From assembly GCA_024138025.1 (NCBI GenBank), contig JAMXBD010001042.1, positions 372,001 through 436,000 of the forward strand: DNA of 64,000 nt, in the 5' to 3' direction. The stretch comes from Combretum micranthum. Its lineage: Eukaryota; Streptophyta; Magnoliopsida; Myrtales; Combretaceae. Under the pieces are notes generated by a model that ran no database searches, had not been told where the DNA came from, and saw only the letters and a program-made list of their open reading frames with translations. The position numbers and the translations under genes are program-made. Shown here one piece after another: positions 1-11,395 of the stretch (its first letter is position 1; every line of letters begins with the position of its first letter).

Positions 1-498
1 AATTTAGCATGGCTCCCCTGTACCAATCAGGAATAAGAAATATATCATTGGGGTATGGGTATTGGGGATTAGGCTTTGTTACAAAGTAGACAATTGGTAT
101 AACCATATCCATCAACTGCTGTCTCCAGACTACATAGTGTTCAAATGCAGGAATGACCGAATACCAGCTTAGTTCATCTCCGTTTCTTTCGATCATATCG
201 TCCCACAAGATTCCCAATGAGGTTTTATGTTATCAATATACTTACGGTTGATTTCATCAGGGGAAAATTAGACATCGTGACTGGCTAGTTGGTATATCAA
301 ATGCTGAAGCCTGATCCTATAGTTTACTGAAGTTACCTCATGTAAATGTCGAAATTCTTCCCACTGTTCAATAAAAAATTCTCTTCGTCCCTACAATCAC
401 GAGTCTATATGGGTTAATGGATGATGTTATTGTTAGTATATATATATATATATATTTTCTTTTTACGATCATCATTTTTGTAATATCTTTTAAGTGAT
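1..498 (-). pseudogene. Degenerate gag-like remnant of an LTR retrotransposon (internal region)
   Basis: Read on the minus strand, downstream of the primer-binding site at 499-511, this stretch has coding character with a stop (TAA at 270-268) and at least one frameshift near position 205. Recognisable fragments are FIEQWEEFRHLHEV, then LIYQLASHDV-stop-FSPDEINRKYIDNIKPHWE, then in another frame a W/Y-rich piece (ELSWYSVIPAFEHYVVWRQQ). The middle part resembles the gag helical region of plant LTR retrotransposons (a long helix, then 'LxxQLxxxxVxFSxEEINRKxIxxLxPxW'). A short TA microsatellite lies at about 437-456. The window edge cuts the element off. Position right after a primer-binding site supports gag; the protein similarity alone is weak, so the lineage is left open. 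Confidence 0.45.
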
Positions 499-511
499 GG
501 CTCTGATACCA
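499..511 (-). other. Retrotransposon primer-binding site (initiator Met tRNA)
   Basis: On the minus strand the bases read TGGTATCAGAGCC, the standard plant retrotransposon primer-binding site complementary to the 3' end of initiator methionine tRNA. It marks the junction between a long terminal repeat on its right (minus-strand upstream) and the internal region on its left. Confidence 0.85.
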
Positions 512-521
512 CTTTAAGGCT

Positions 522-3276
522 ATCACATCTCAGAAATTAATCCGTACAGTCCACTGTGATTATCAGAAGCTTATGGAGTTCGATCAACTCCTGGTCCATA
601 AACATCTGTAATTACTAGGCTCACTAAATAACGCCGTACTTAAAAGATATTTACAGAAATGGAGACTAGGATTAAGTTTTTGGTATTTACAGCGTATTAT
701 TCCAAGCATTTTCTGTTATTTCTTATGGATTTCCTACAAAAAAAGTTACAGGGTAGTGAGCATCATTCCACGTGCTCAGTAAGTGGATATAAAAAGGGTA
801 ATTATAAACATTATAGGACAAATCACAACCATTTGTTAAAGTGAATTGTGCAGTCAATTGGGATGCCATCCACGTGATGTTGACCGGTTTATCATGTGAT
901 TAGAGAAATTAACCCCACTCTAATCTGGGTTTCGAGGAGTTTAACACATATTCATTTTCCATAAAACCGAGAATGTGCAATGGACTGTTGTCCTCCCAAA
1001 AACCTTTTAGGACTATCCCTTAGATAGCTTGTAGCCTTTACTGCGACCTCCTCTCTTGTCACTTAGTTCAATAAAGTTTAGAAGAAGAAATCCATTCCTA
1101 CCTGAACGATCGGTTTTGTGGATGCAAGGATGCAATATGCGATATGGTATGCATGATCGGTTATTAGTTTCACTATATTCTTAATAATATATTTTTACTT
1201 AGGCGATCAAACAGATATCTCACACTAATATAATAAGATAAGTAAACATCCAATATCAAACCAAGTTAATCAACCACGCACATTTTATAGCTAACTTACA
1301 AACATAAACAATTACAATGTAAATAATATCCCTTTTCACAATTACCATATAAATGAACCACTTACCAAAATAGGTTTCGTGTGTGGAATAGATTGCTGTG
1401 GAGTTTTACCTAAAAGAATGATTTTGATAAGATGAATTAGTATGGTGCCAAATCTTGTTTTAGTTGTAGTATGATTATAAGGTTTATTTAAGGAATAAAA
1501 TGACTTTATTAAGAGATTATAAGTTAACATATAAGAAAATAACGAGCTTATTTTGTTTTTATTAAATGACATTGTGAAATTAAGCACTTTTAGGTACTTA
1601 ATTAATTTTTGAAAAGTTATAATTTTGTTTGAAAGAATTCTAAATAATTCGATAAGTTGGTATAGCTTGAATTGCTTGGAAAAGTTATTTTAATTTATAT
1701 GACATATGATTATAGTTTATAATTTCAAGGTTATTATTTCTAAGAGTTATTAAGCTTTAAACTTTATAGCTAATTATTACATTAATATTTGGTAATCTTT
1801 TTATTTGGGGTATGCATGTCATTATTGGTACTAATATTTAATTAAGTAAAGTGTTTAAGGTGTTATGAATATTTAATAGAATTTTATAATTTCTTTATTT
1901 ACTAGCTATAATTGATAAATTAGTGTAAATATTAAAAAAATATGAAAAAATTGTAAGTGTCAATAATGTCAGTATGAATATCTTGGAGTAATAATATAAT
2001 TTTTTTTTATTTTTGGGAATCATTTAGATATTTTATATTAGACCTAGTATATTCGCAGCTACAATCATGTAATTTTTAAAATATCAAAATTTCATGAAAA
2101 TTTTTGAAAATTTTATATGTTGTAACTAATATTTATTGTACTTACTGTAAAATTTTGGATACGAACAAGTTTTGATGTTGCAAATATTTTCGTCGGATAT
2201 CGGTTAGGATTCACCGACGCCACCTCAAGACGGTGGAGTTGCCCCTTCTAAGGTTTGTCGGACGGCGCCTTTTATTTTTTGACTTCTAAATTTTCAAGTT
2301 TGGTGATTTTCTAATTTCGGATGTTGGGTTTGGTGAATTTCACAAGTTTGGGCGGTATTTATAGCGAAATTTCGAAGTTTGAAAATTCGATAAAAATTAC
2401 CAAGTGTCAAATTTTTTTCATGCAAAATTACCACATAATCCTAACATTTTACACATTTTCTGGTATCTACAGTGATTTTTGACAAATGTTTGATAATTTT
2501 CCTAAATTTGGACACTAATTTGCTTGCATGCATAATTATTTTAATTTTGTTTTAGTGTAAAAAAAAAAATTGCCATCTGTTTTCACGAAGTTTCCTAATT
2601 TTTCCTAATTTTTGCACAATTTAGATTGATGTTTATGTCTCCATTTGGTAATTGTTTGGTTAATTTGCTTCTTTTTAAGTAAATTGTTGTTTTTTGGGAA
2701 TTTTCCTTCAATTTTTCCAAAATTTAGAGTTCTTATGCTTTCAGAATGATTATGACATTCCTAGGAGCTTGGCAATCCTTGTCTCCCATTTTTGGTGATT
2801 TATAGGGGAATTTAGAGATACTTGGGTTAATTTAAGGGTATTTTAGTCTTTTTACTACTTTGATTTTGGCTTTTATTTGATAAATTCAGCCAAATTTTAC
2901 ACTATTCATTGATTTGACTATATCTAATTTACGTTAATTTACTTTTCATTCTTACTATACTTAATTATAATTTACTATTTATATTTATTTTACATTTACT
3001 ATTAACCTTGATTATTTACTATTTACCTTTGTTATTATTTATTTAGTCAAGGAATTTTGTTCATTCATTTATTTTTATTTGGACTTTAAATTCTTATATT
3101 ACTTTTCTAATTTTGATAATTTCTTTTGATTTTTTTTTAGAAGAATCATATTCTTAATATCGTTTTTCCCATCCGCTTAGTTATTCAATTAGCTATTATT
3201 TTACTTAGTTCATATAAACATTTCTTATATTATTTTAGGTTTAATTCTTTTATTCTATAAAAATCAGGATATCACA
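522..3276 (-). mobile_element. Long terminal repeat (about 2.75 kb) of a minus-strand LTR retrotransposon
   Basis: The LTR lies directly upstream (minus strand) of the primer-binding site. Its outer edge is set at 3,276, where the minus strand begins TGTGATATCC. Exactly there the homology between this region and the second copy of the AT-rich repeat (from about 55,410) starts, so the element sits in that satellite. The inner edge is less certain: the minus strand reads GAGATGTGATA a few bases before the primer site, a plausible LTR end with CA decayed to TA. The LTR contains a GC-richer island at about 2,190-2,270 with a small hairpin (CCACC/GGTGG). Length and primer type would fit a Ty3/gypsy element, but no reverse transcriptase lies in the window to confirm it. 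Confidence 0.55.
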
Positions 3277-4137
3277 ATTAATATGTGAAATTTTATACAT
3301 AAAATTTGTATATGATATATATATTTTATACGCTATACAAGATATAACTGTATTTGTATATCATATATTCATCATTAAGATAAAAGAAATGTTACGTATT
3401 ATATCTTATATGTTATATGGAATATATATTTATATATATTTAAAAATGTTATTGTGATATATTAAATTTGAATATGTTTAAGTTATAGCTAATAATATAT
3501 TAAATTTGTATATGTTTTTAGATGACACAATAATATATAAATTTCTAAATTCTCTATAAGTTATATGGGATGTTATGTTAGACATATATTTATATATATA
3601 TCACGTATCATTTTTTTATAATATAAAATACACCCATAATATAGATGTGTATATAGATATATCTTAATTATGTTATAGTATATATACTTTATTTGTTATA
3701 TTAATATAAAAAATTGTAAATCTTATTATGTTATATATAATGTATAAATATTTTTGAAGTTACAATAATATAAAATTCATATATGTTATATAGAATATAT
3801 ATATGTATATTTATAGTAATAGGTAAAATCTCTATAAATAAAACTTATAAAGTATCAGTATATTTTAAATGTTATATATGATATATTTGCTCATGTGTTA
3901 TAGTAATAAATAAACTCTATATACAAAATTTGTGTAGGATTTTTATGCATATGCACAATGATTATATATCACAAATAATTTTTATTTAGGTTATTAGTAT
4001 AACATATTAAATTTGTATATGTTTTTATATGCTACAGCTAAATATAAAATTTCGATAAGTTCTTATAGTTTAATACAGAATAAATAAATAATAATATGTA
4101 TTTAAATATATCAAATTAATACATATGTATTTTTTTA
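3277..4137. repeat. AT-rich satellite, block 1
   Basis: Imperfect repetition of phrases such as TATATGTTATAGTAATAT and AAATTTGTATATG, almost free of G and C. Matching blocks are at 8,914-9,415, 9,829-10,227, 51,060-52,376, 55,131-56,288 and 63,294-63,790. No coding potential. Confidence 0.8.
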
Positions 4138-7112
4138 CCACAATATGGTCATTTTACCACACTAGGAGGAAAAAGCTTATTTCGAAGGCCATTTTACCAT
4201 AGTTGAATGGAATCCTCTTCTAGGGGCTCTTTACCACACTAAGGAGGGAGAAAATGAATCCCTCATTCCAGGGCCATTTTACCATAATAAGGGGAAATTA
4301 TTTGTTCCAGATCTATTTTACTATACGAAGGGAAACATTTTACCCACTAGGGAAAAATCCTCGTTTTTATGGTCATTTTCCATAATTGGAGGGAAAATGG
4401 CCCATAGAACGGAATTTCCCCCTTGATTGTAAAATGGTCCATGAAATGAGGAATTCTTCTTATGTGGTAAAATGACCCTCAAAATGAGGAATTCCCTTTT
4501 AGGGTGATAAAATGATCCTCGAAATGAAGAATTCCACCCTAGTGTGGTATAATGGCTCTTAGAAGCCCTTATAACGAGGAATTTTCCATTAGTGTGGTAA
4601 AATGACCCTCAGAACGAGGATTTCCCCCTATTGTAGTAAAATGGCTCATAAAACGAGGATTTTTACCATAATGTGGTAAAATGGCTCCCGAAACAAGGAA
4701 TTTTCCCTTAATGTGGTAAATCACCCCAAAAATGAGGAATTTGCTCTTGGTGTGGTAAAATGGCCCATAGAACGAGGAATTTCGCCCTTGTGTGGTAAAA
4801 TGATCTCTAAAATAATGAATTTCCCCCTTGTACGGTAAAATAGCCCTCAAAATGAGAAATTCCACCCTAGTATGGAAGAATGACTCTTAGAAAAAGGAAT
4901 TTCCCTATAGTGTGGTAGAATGACTCTTAGAATGGGGAATTCCTCCTTAATGTGATAGAATGACCATTAGAACGAGGAATTCCCTCATAGTTTGGTCAAA
5001 TGGCCATCGAAATGAGGAATTCCCCTTTATGTGGCAAAAGAGCCCTTAAAAAGAGGATTTTCCGTGTAATGCGGTAAAATGGCCCCTAAAATGAAGAATT
5101 TCCTCCTAATATGATAAAATAGCTCTCGGAATAAGGAATTTCTCTTAGTATGGTAAATCACCCCCAGAACAAGGAATTTTCCCCTGGTATAATAAAACGA
5201 CCCCTAGATTGAAGAATTCCCCTTTAGAGAGGTAAAATGACTCTTGGAATGAGGAATTCTCTCCTAGTATGGTAAACTAACACTCAAAATGAAGAATTCC
5301 TCAATATCGTAGAATGGCCCTCAAAATGAGAAATTCCACCCTAGTGTGGTAGAATGGCTACTAAAATGAGGAATTCCCATTTAGTATGGTAGAATGACCT
5401 TTAGAATGAGGAATTCCCTTTTAGTATGATAGAATGACCCTTAGAATGAGAAATTTCCTTCTAGTGTGGTAAAATAGCCCTCTAAACGAGGAATTCCCCT
5501 CTAGTGTGGTAAAATTGCCTTTAGAATGAGGAATCCTTCCTTAGTATGGTAAAATGGCTCCGAGAACGAATTCCCCATAGTTTGGTAAGATGGGCTTTGA
5601 AACAAGGAATTTCTCTTTAGTGTGGTAAAATAGCTCTTAAAATATGGAATTCCCTCCTACTGTAGTAAATTCTCCCCTAAAATGAGGATTTTCCTCCTAA
5701 TGTGGTAAAATAGCCATTAGAATGAGGAATTTTCCCCTAGTGTGGTAAAATAGCCTCAAGAACAAGGAATTTCCCTTAGTGTGATAAAATGACCCTTAAA
5801 ACGAGGAATTTCCCCTAGTGTGGTAAAATAGCTCATAAAATGAGGAATTCTCCTCTAGTGTGGTAAAATGACCCATAGAACAAGGAATTTCCCCCTAGTG
5901 TGGTAAATAGCCTCCAAAATAAGGAAATTTTCCCCTGGTGTGGTAAAATGACCTTTAAAAAGAGAAATTCTCCCTTAGTATGGTAGAATGATTTTTAGAA
6001 CGAGGAATTCCCCCTGCTGGGCTATTTTACTACACTATAAGATAATTCATCGTTGTGGGGCCCATTTTACTATACTAGAGGATAATTCCTTATTCCAGAG
6101 TCTATTTAACCACATTAAGAGGGGAATTCATCGTTTTAAGGTCCAGCTTACCATAGTAGGGGAAATTCTTCGTTCTAGGGGACATTTTACTGTATAAAGA
6201 AATAATTCATCGTTCCGGGAGTCAATTTACCACACCAGGGAAGAATTCCTTGTTTCACAGGTTATTTTATCACACTAGGGTATCATTTTTCATTATAGAG
6301 ACCATTTCACCATATTAGGGGGTATTCCTCATTCCATGGGTCATTTTACCACACTAGGGGATAATTCCTTATTGTATGGGTCATTTTACACCACAAAAGG
6401 GGAATTCCTCGTTTCAAGGTCCATTTTACCATATTAGGAGAAAATTTCTCATTCCATGGGCCATTTTACCGCACCAATGGGGAGATTCCTTATTCTAGAG
6501 GTTCTTTTACCATATTAGGGGCGATTCTTCATTCCGAGGGCCATTTTACCACAATAGGGGATAATTCTTCGTTATAGAGGCTATTTTACCATACTGGGGT
6601 AGGGGGGATTTTTCCTTCCAATGGCCATTTTACCACATTAGAGAATAATTCCTCATTATAGAGGTTTTTTTTGTTATACTAGGGAGGAATTCCGCATTTC
6701 GAATGTCATTTTACCACACTAAGGCAAACACTGCATTGCGAGGGTCATTTCAACATACTATGAGGGAATTTCTCATTTTAGGGATTATTTTACCACAACA
6801 CGAGGGAACTCTCGTTCCATGTGCCACTTTACCATATTATGAGGGAATTTCTCATTCCATGGGTCATTTTATCATAGTAGAAGGGAATTCCTCATTTGAA
6901 TGGTTAATTTACCATAGTGAGATGAAATTCCTCGTTACAGGGACATTTTACCACCGTAAGGGAAAATTGCTCATTGTAAGGGCATTTTTTAACAGTAGGG
7001 GGAATTGCTTGTTCCAATGGTTATTTTAACACAGTCGAGGAGAATCCCTCATTTCAGGATCCATTTTTACCATACTTAGAGGAAATCCCTTGTTCCCCCA
7101 ATTATTTTACCA
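4138..7112. repeat. Minisatellite of about 40 bp with two internal orientation switches
   Basis: The unit, read one way, is roughly CATTTTACCACACTAGGGG followed by GAATTCCTCATTCCAGGGG. Recurrence of GGTAAAAT at about 4,596, 4,635, 4,675, 4,715, 4,755 and 4,795 gives the period. Units run on the plus strand from 4,138 to about 4,390, on the minus strand from there to about 6,016, and on the plus strand again to 7,112. Many units contain a GAATTC core. Open frames across it (for example 4,569-4,865 and 6,703-7,029) are by-products of a repeat low in stops. Variation between units is high, so the array is old. Confidence 0.9.
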
Positions 7113-7502
7113 TACATTAAGGCTCAATTTTTCAACATATCCTTATTTTTCACCATAAAAGACCAATTTTCACCTCAACTTATAGCTTAATTTTAAAACA
7201 TTAAGCTTATTTCACAATGTATACCATTTTCATCAAAATGAAGCTTAATTTTTTGCTTAATGCTTATTTCACTAAATAAACTCTTGCCCTGGTAGCTAAA
7301 TTCCTCCCCACAATGCTCTTTTTTCCATATCATTACTCAATTTCTTGTACTAAGGTACGTTTCAACATAAAAACTTCTGTTTTCACAAAAATAAGACTTT
7401 TATTCCTCGTTGTGAGGCTCATTTTAGCACAAGGGTACTGTTTTCAGCATAATATGGCTAAATTGTTCCATAATTCTCATTTCACCATACAACTATCATA
7501 TT
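7113..7502. other. Non-repetitive link between minisatellite and element A1
   Basis: AT-rich sequence without tandem structure, present again at about 61,490-61,873. It contains phrases distantly like the minisatellite (TTTCACCATA) and may be decayed array. No gene seen. Confidence 0.5.
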
Positions 7503-7883
7503 TATAAAGATCCGACATGTATGTAATTAAAACTTCACATGTCAAGTCCTCATCTACGTATATATGCATAAATATTATATATAGGGTTGCCTGAAAAGAA
7601 AGGAGTTTATGGAAATTGCTTGGTCAACCTCTTAAAATACAAACTTTACAAATACTACTCAATTATGACTAGATAACATTATCTAAACACATATAATAGT
7701 ACTAACAAACATAGTACTTTAAAAGTTACAAAACCAAACTTGAAATATACACGATAGAAAACTTAGGTGCTTAATATTACAAAACATAGGCTTAGAGATA
7801 ACATCGGTCTATACTATTACATTTCAAAACAAGGTCTTTCTTTTTCTCTTTTCCAAGAAAACAAAATGGAATAGTCTATCACC

Positions 7884-7963
7884 CTAGTCATCCCACTCAT
7901 CCAAGAATGCTTCACAATCAGTACCATAAACCATGTCATCATAGTATTCATCATCATTGATAC
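7884..7963 (-). pseudogene. Acidic terminal exon of element A1
   Basis: The minus strand reads ...DDEYYDDMVYGTDCEAFLDEWDD-stop, matching the exons of L2 (54,660-54,736) and L3 (26,789-26,865). The acceptor context has changed from CAG|GT in the relatives to CAAG|T, which may have weakened or shifted the splice site. The identical feature is in copy A2 (about 62,260-62,340). Function unknown. Confidence 0.5.
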
Positions 7964-8099
7964 TTGTAAAGGAAAAAGTGAGCCAGGGGCTTAGTATACA
8001 ACAATACAAACAAATACCAGATGGCACACAATCCTAACTAATGCGATGCAAGAAATAATAGAATTATTTATATTTATTTAAGTAAAACATTTCAAAATT

Positions 8100-8408
8100 G
8101 GAGTATTCAAACTCCAATTTCAATCCTCGGAATCTAGGGGTCCTGAGTAACAGCAGTTGCTCAAGGTTGATATAAGCAGCTAGAATACTTATATCTCCGA
8201 CATAACTTTACAATTAATAATCTCATCTAGGATTCACAGTCGTTACTCAACTTTACTTAACATAATCATAATATCACCTAGTTCAACCGTGTCCATAAAT
8301 GTGAACTAAATCATATTATTTATTCTTAAGAATAAGCAAATGTTACATTGTACCATTTCTCCTATCAATTACCCGCTAAACCACTTATGAAAGTCATTGC
8401 ATCATGAT
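8100..8408 (-). other. Conserved hairpin set in the predicted last intron of A1
   Basis: From right to left: GTCAT-TGCATC-ATGAT at 8,393-8,408 (outer pair is G.U), GATATAAG/CTTATATC arms at 8,169-8,176 and 8,188-8,195, CCTGAG at 8,142 facing CTCAAGG (one-base bulge), and GGAGT-ATTCAA-ACTCC at 8,100-8,115. Each has a counterpart at the same relative place in L2 and L3. Confidence 0.6.
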
Positions 8409-8913
8409 AGGGGTAGTCTAAGCGCTAATCTACCAAGTTAACCTCGATAATAGGGTTTCCGCTCTCCTTACCGGATTCAACGACACATGAACAAACAATT
8501 CACACAAATTTTTAAGCCAATCTTTAGTCAAATTTGATTTGATAATGTCTAACATATCACTCAATAAACAAGTTACTGCGTACCTAAATAATAAGAACTA
8601 TCGGGTAAATGACCGGTGTTCAAACTAGACTGAATACGAGAATTTGTCAAAGAACCATTTCATATAAAACATCATTAATTCATAATTAAATATCAAACCA
8701 TTTCGACTTCATCAAACTCAAATAAAATATCAAATCATCATAACTTCACATTCACACATGTATCTATACTTACTTATCTTATTTCATTATTTAAGCACAT
8801 ATCATTATTTTATTTTTAATTTTTATGAACAGTATCAAAGAATCTATCACATTCTTGACAAAGGTCGTGATATCCATCACGGGCACCATCACGGCCGTGA
8901 TCTTGGGCCGTGG

Positions 8914-9346
8914 TGTATAATATAACTATATTTTATAAGTTATATATGATATAACTCTTCATGTGTAATATATGTTTTATTTTAAACATAAAAAATCATA
9001 TGCATGTATGTCTTATATGTTGTGTTTGATATGTAATTTAGAGTTATAGTAATATAGGGCATATTTGTATATGTTCAATCATGTATTTAATAAGTATGTT
9101 ATAGTAACATATAAAATTTGTAAATGCTCTTGTGTGCTATCATAATATGTTAAATTTGCATATTTTTATGTTATAATAAATATTAAATTTCTAATTTTTC
9201 AGTTATGTTATAAAAGAATATATTAAATGTTATAATAAGACGTAAAAGCTTTATGTGAAAAATTTATATGGGATTTGTATTCTATATGTTATATATGTTA
9301 TGTTTGCATATGTATATCATCTAATTCCTTCTATATATAATCATTC

Positions 9347-9377
<31 letters not shown>

Positions 9378-9415
9378 GTTATATTGGAAATATATTTTAT
9401 ATATGTTATAGTAAC
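8914..9415. repeat. AT-rich satellite, block 2
   Basis: Same family as 3,277-4,137. The first 300 or so bases recur at 9,829-10,227, so the block is locally duplicated with the minisatellite variant between the copies. A TA run lies at about 9,347-9,372. Confidence 0.8.
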
Positions 9416-9825
9416 ATACTAAGGAGAGTCTCTCCATTCCATGGACCATTTCACCATAATAGGGTTTTTTCTCATTCTAGTAGGATTTTCACCACAATAA
9501 AAGGGATTTCCTCATTCCAGTAGGCATTTTCACCACAAGAGGAGGGATTTCCTTGTTCCATGGGCATTTTCACCACAACAGAAGGTTTCCTTGTTCGAAG
9601 GGCCTTTTCACTACTGTAGGGCTTCATTCCTTATTCTAGGTTTTTACCAAATTAAGGTGAGACTCCCTATTCTAAGGACCATTTCACCAAAATAGAAGGG
9701 ATTTTCTTGATCCAAGGGCTTTTTCACACCACATGAGTTAATTCCTCGTTCCAGGAGGCATTTCACTAAGATGGGGGTTAATTCCTCATAGTAGGGCTTT
9801 TCACCAAATTAAAATTTTTAAAAGT
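9416..9825 (+). repeat. Minisatellite variant block
   Basis: Units such as CATTTTCACCACAATAG followed by AAGGGATTTCCTCATTCCAG, clearly related to the array at 4,138-7,112 but with TTTCACC in place of TTTTACC and without the GAATTC core. All units face one way. The matching block in D2 starts at 63,791. Confidence 0.8.
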
Positions 9826-9828
9826 GAA

Positions 9829-10227
9829 ACTTGTATAATATAACTATATTTTATAAGTTATATATGATATAACTCTTCATGTGTAATATATATTTTAATT
9901 TAAACATAAAAAATTATATGCATATATGTCTTATATGTTGTGTTTGATATGTAATTTAGAGTTATAGTAATATAGGGCATATTTGTATATGTTCATAAAT
10001 GTATTTAATAGGTAAGTAATATCAACATATAAGATTTGTAAATGCTCCAGTACGTTATAGTAATATGTTAAATATGCATATTTTTATGTTATAATGATAA
10101 ATTAAATTTTTAAATTTTTAGCTATGTTATAAAGTATATATATTAAATGTTATAATAAGAGACGTAAAAGATTTATATAAAAAATTTGTATAGGATTTGT
10201 ATTCTATATGTTTTATTTAACATACGA
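9829..10227. repeat. AT-rich satellite, block 3
   Basis: Near copy of the start of the 8,914-9,415 block (shared TGTATAATATAACTATAT start). Followed by a few decayed minisatellite-like phrases up to about 10,400. Confidence 0.75.
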
Positions 10228-11162
10228 GCACTATTGTGACCACAAATGGACTCAATTCTTTGTCATAAGGCTCATTTCACCATACTGAATTAATCATTAC
10301 AATGTCCTTTTCACCACATTAGCATTATTATTACTGTAATGGCTTTAATTCATTGGTATATCACAGGGCATTAATCCTTGGCAAAAAGCTAGTTTTGCAA
10401 GAAGGCACCATTTCCATCATGTCTTGACTCAATTGGGTTTCAAAGGCTCAAATCTATAATTTGATTGCTTAATTTCAAATATATTTGTAAATAAAAATTT
10501 TTCCAATATTTACACATTTGATAGAAGTTATGTATTTTAATGAGATATGTTAGTTGAGCTAAAGTGTCTTATTCATATTTGCTTTTTTTTTTTTTTTACA
10601 TTTGATAATAATTGTGCACTTAAGTAAGATACGCTAATTAATTTATTTCTTCACGCGTCTTATAAAATTATTTAATTTAACTCATTATTGATAAATTATA
10701 TAGTTTTTTTTTTGGTAAATGATGAAATATGTATATGAAATGCATGTTAGAAATTTATTATTCAATGTTGAACTTTATAGTGGTTAAAAAAAAAATAAAA
10801 CTATTCTAAAACATTGAGCGTTAATGTATTTCATTCATCTTTGTTTATTGATATTTGGTGATAATAGCGCATTTGAAAGACATATGCCAATTAATTTTAT
10901 TTTTCCACTAATTTTAAATAGTTGTATAATTTAATTAGAAATTAAACGCTTCAATTAGATATGTTGATAATTTATTATTTTTCAAAAGTCTTTGTAAATA
11001 CAAAATATATAATCATTTTTCTTCAAATCTATTATATCATTTGATTTAATTATTTTAACATTGTAATAATTTTTAAAAAATAAAATTGGCCATTAAAACT
11101 CTTCATAATCTTAATTCATTATACTATATCTTAGTTGTTTTTTTTTTTGGTAGGGTATTATG
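10228..11162. other. AT-rich spacer, no gene seen
   Basis: Decayed minisatellite phrases (TTTCACCATACTG, TTCACCACATTAG) up to about 10,330, then unstructured AT-rich sequence with several T runs. No open frame or motif worth calling. Confidence 0.5.
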
Positions 11163-11395
11163 GGTCCGTTTGTTTTGGCTTTTTTCCGGCAGATACAGAC
11201 GCTTTTTCAAACTTTTTGCTAACAAATTATTTACCAAGACATATATATATAGATAAAAAAATGTTGACAGTTCTCATCAAAAGATCAAATAGAACAAATA
11301 TAGATAAAATTTAGATGCAAATCGAATATATTTACACATATCATTTTAAAAAAGATACAGATACAGATGAAAAACAGACAATCCAAACAGAATAT
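11163..11395. mobile_element. MITE-like element (hAT-like ends), copy 1
   Basis: The left end reads CCGTTTGTTTTGG and the right end GACAATCCAAACAG, roughly inverted to each other. The interior is A-rich with repeated ATACAGAT/AGATACAG words. A related element in the opposite orientation is at about 45,737-45,946, with TGTTTGGATTGTC and CAAACAGCC ends, and decayed relatives rich in TATCTGT are at about 19,280-19,440 and 47,390-47,560. No coding capacity; target duplication not clear. Family assignment is a guess from the ends. Confidence 0.45.

Larger units (their letters stand above)
7503..8913 (-). mobile_element. Element A1: truncated LTR-like element of the L family
   Basis: The plus-strand left edge (TATAAAGATCCGACATG) matches the edge of the full-length relatives (TGTAAAGACC), and the order of internal landmarks is the same as in L2 and L3, read on the minus strand: donor-like site at 8,584, hairpins at 8,393-8,408, 8,169-8,195, 8,142-8,166 and 8,100-8,115, acidic exon at 7,884-7,963, terminal hairpin at 7,514-7,543. 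The upstream (promoter) half is missing: the element stops at 8,913 in a GC-rich patch rich in CGTGAT and abuts AT-rich satellite. The same truncated form lies in D2, so truncation came before the duplication. No target-site duplication seen. Confidence 0.7.
3277..9700. repeat. Composite repeat D1 (first copy of a segmental duplication)
   Basis: About 6.4 kb of this region is repeated in the same orientation at 55,410-64,000. Order is the same in both: AT-rich satellite, 40-bp minisatellite with two orientation switches, a 0.4-kb non-repetitive link, truncated element A, AT-rich satellite, minisatellite variant. The copies differ by many point changes and small indels, and the second holds an extra 2,190-bp insertion, so they are genuine separate copies. 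D2 runs off the window, so the right end of the match is only a minimum. Confidence 0.85.

Noticed and set aside
4569..4865. Open frames across the minisatellite (also 5,988-6,197, 6,703-7,029, 57,094-57,288, 61,062-61,328)
   Set aside because: They follow the 40-bp repeat and carry its periodic peptide; no protein family is resembled and units diverge without regard to reading frame.
4138..7112. CRISPR-like array appearance (short units at regular spacing)
   Set aside because: Units are themselves variable without constant repeat plus unique spacers, the setting is a plant genome, and orientation flips inside the array.
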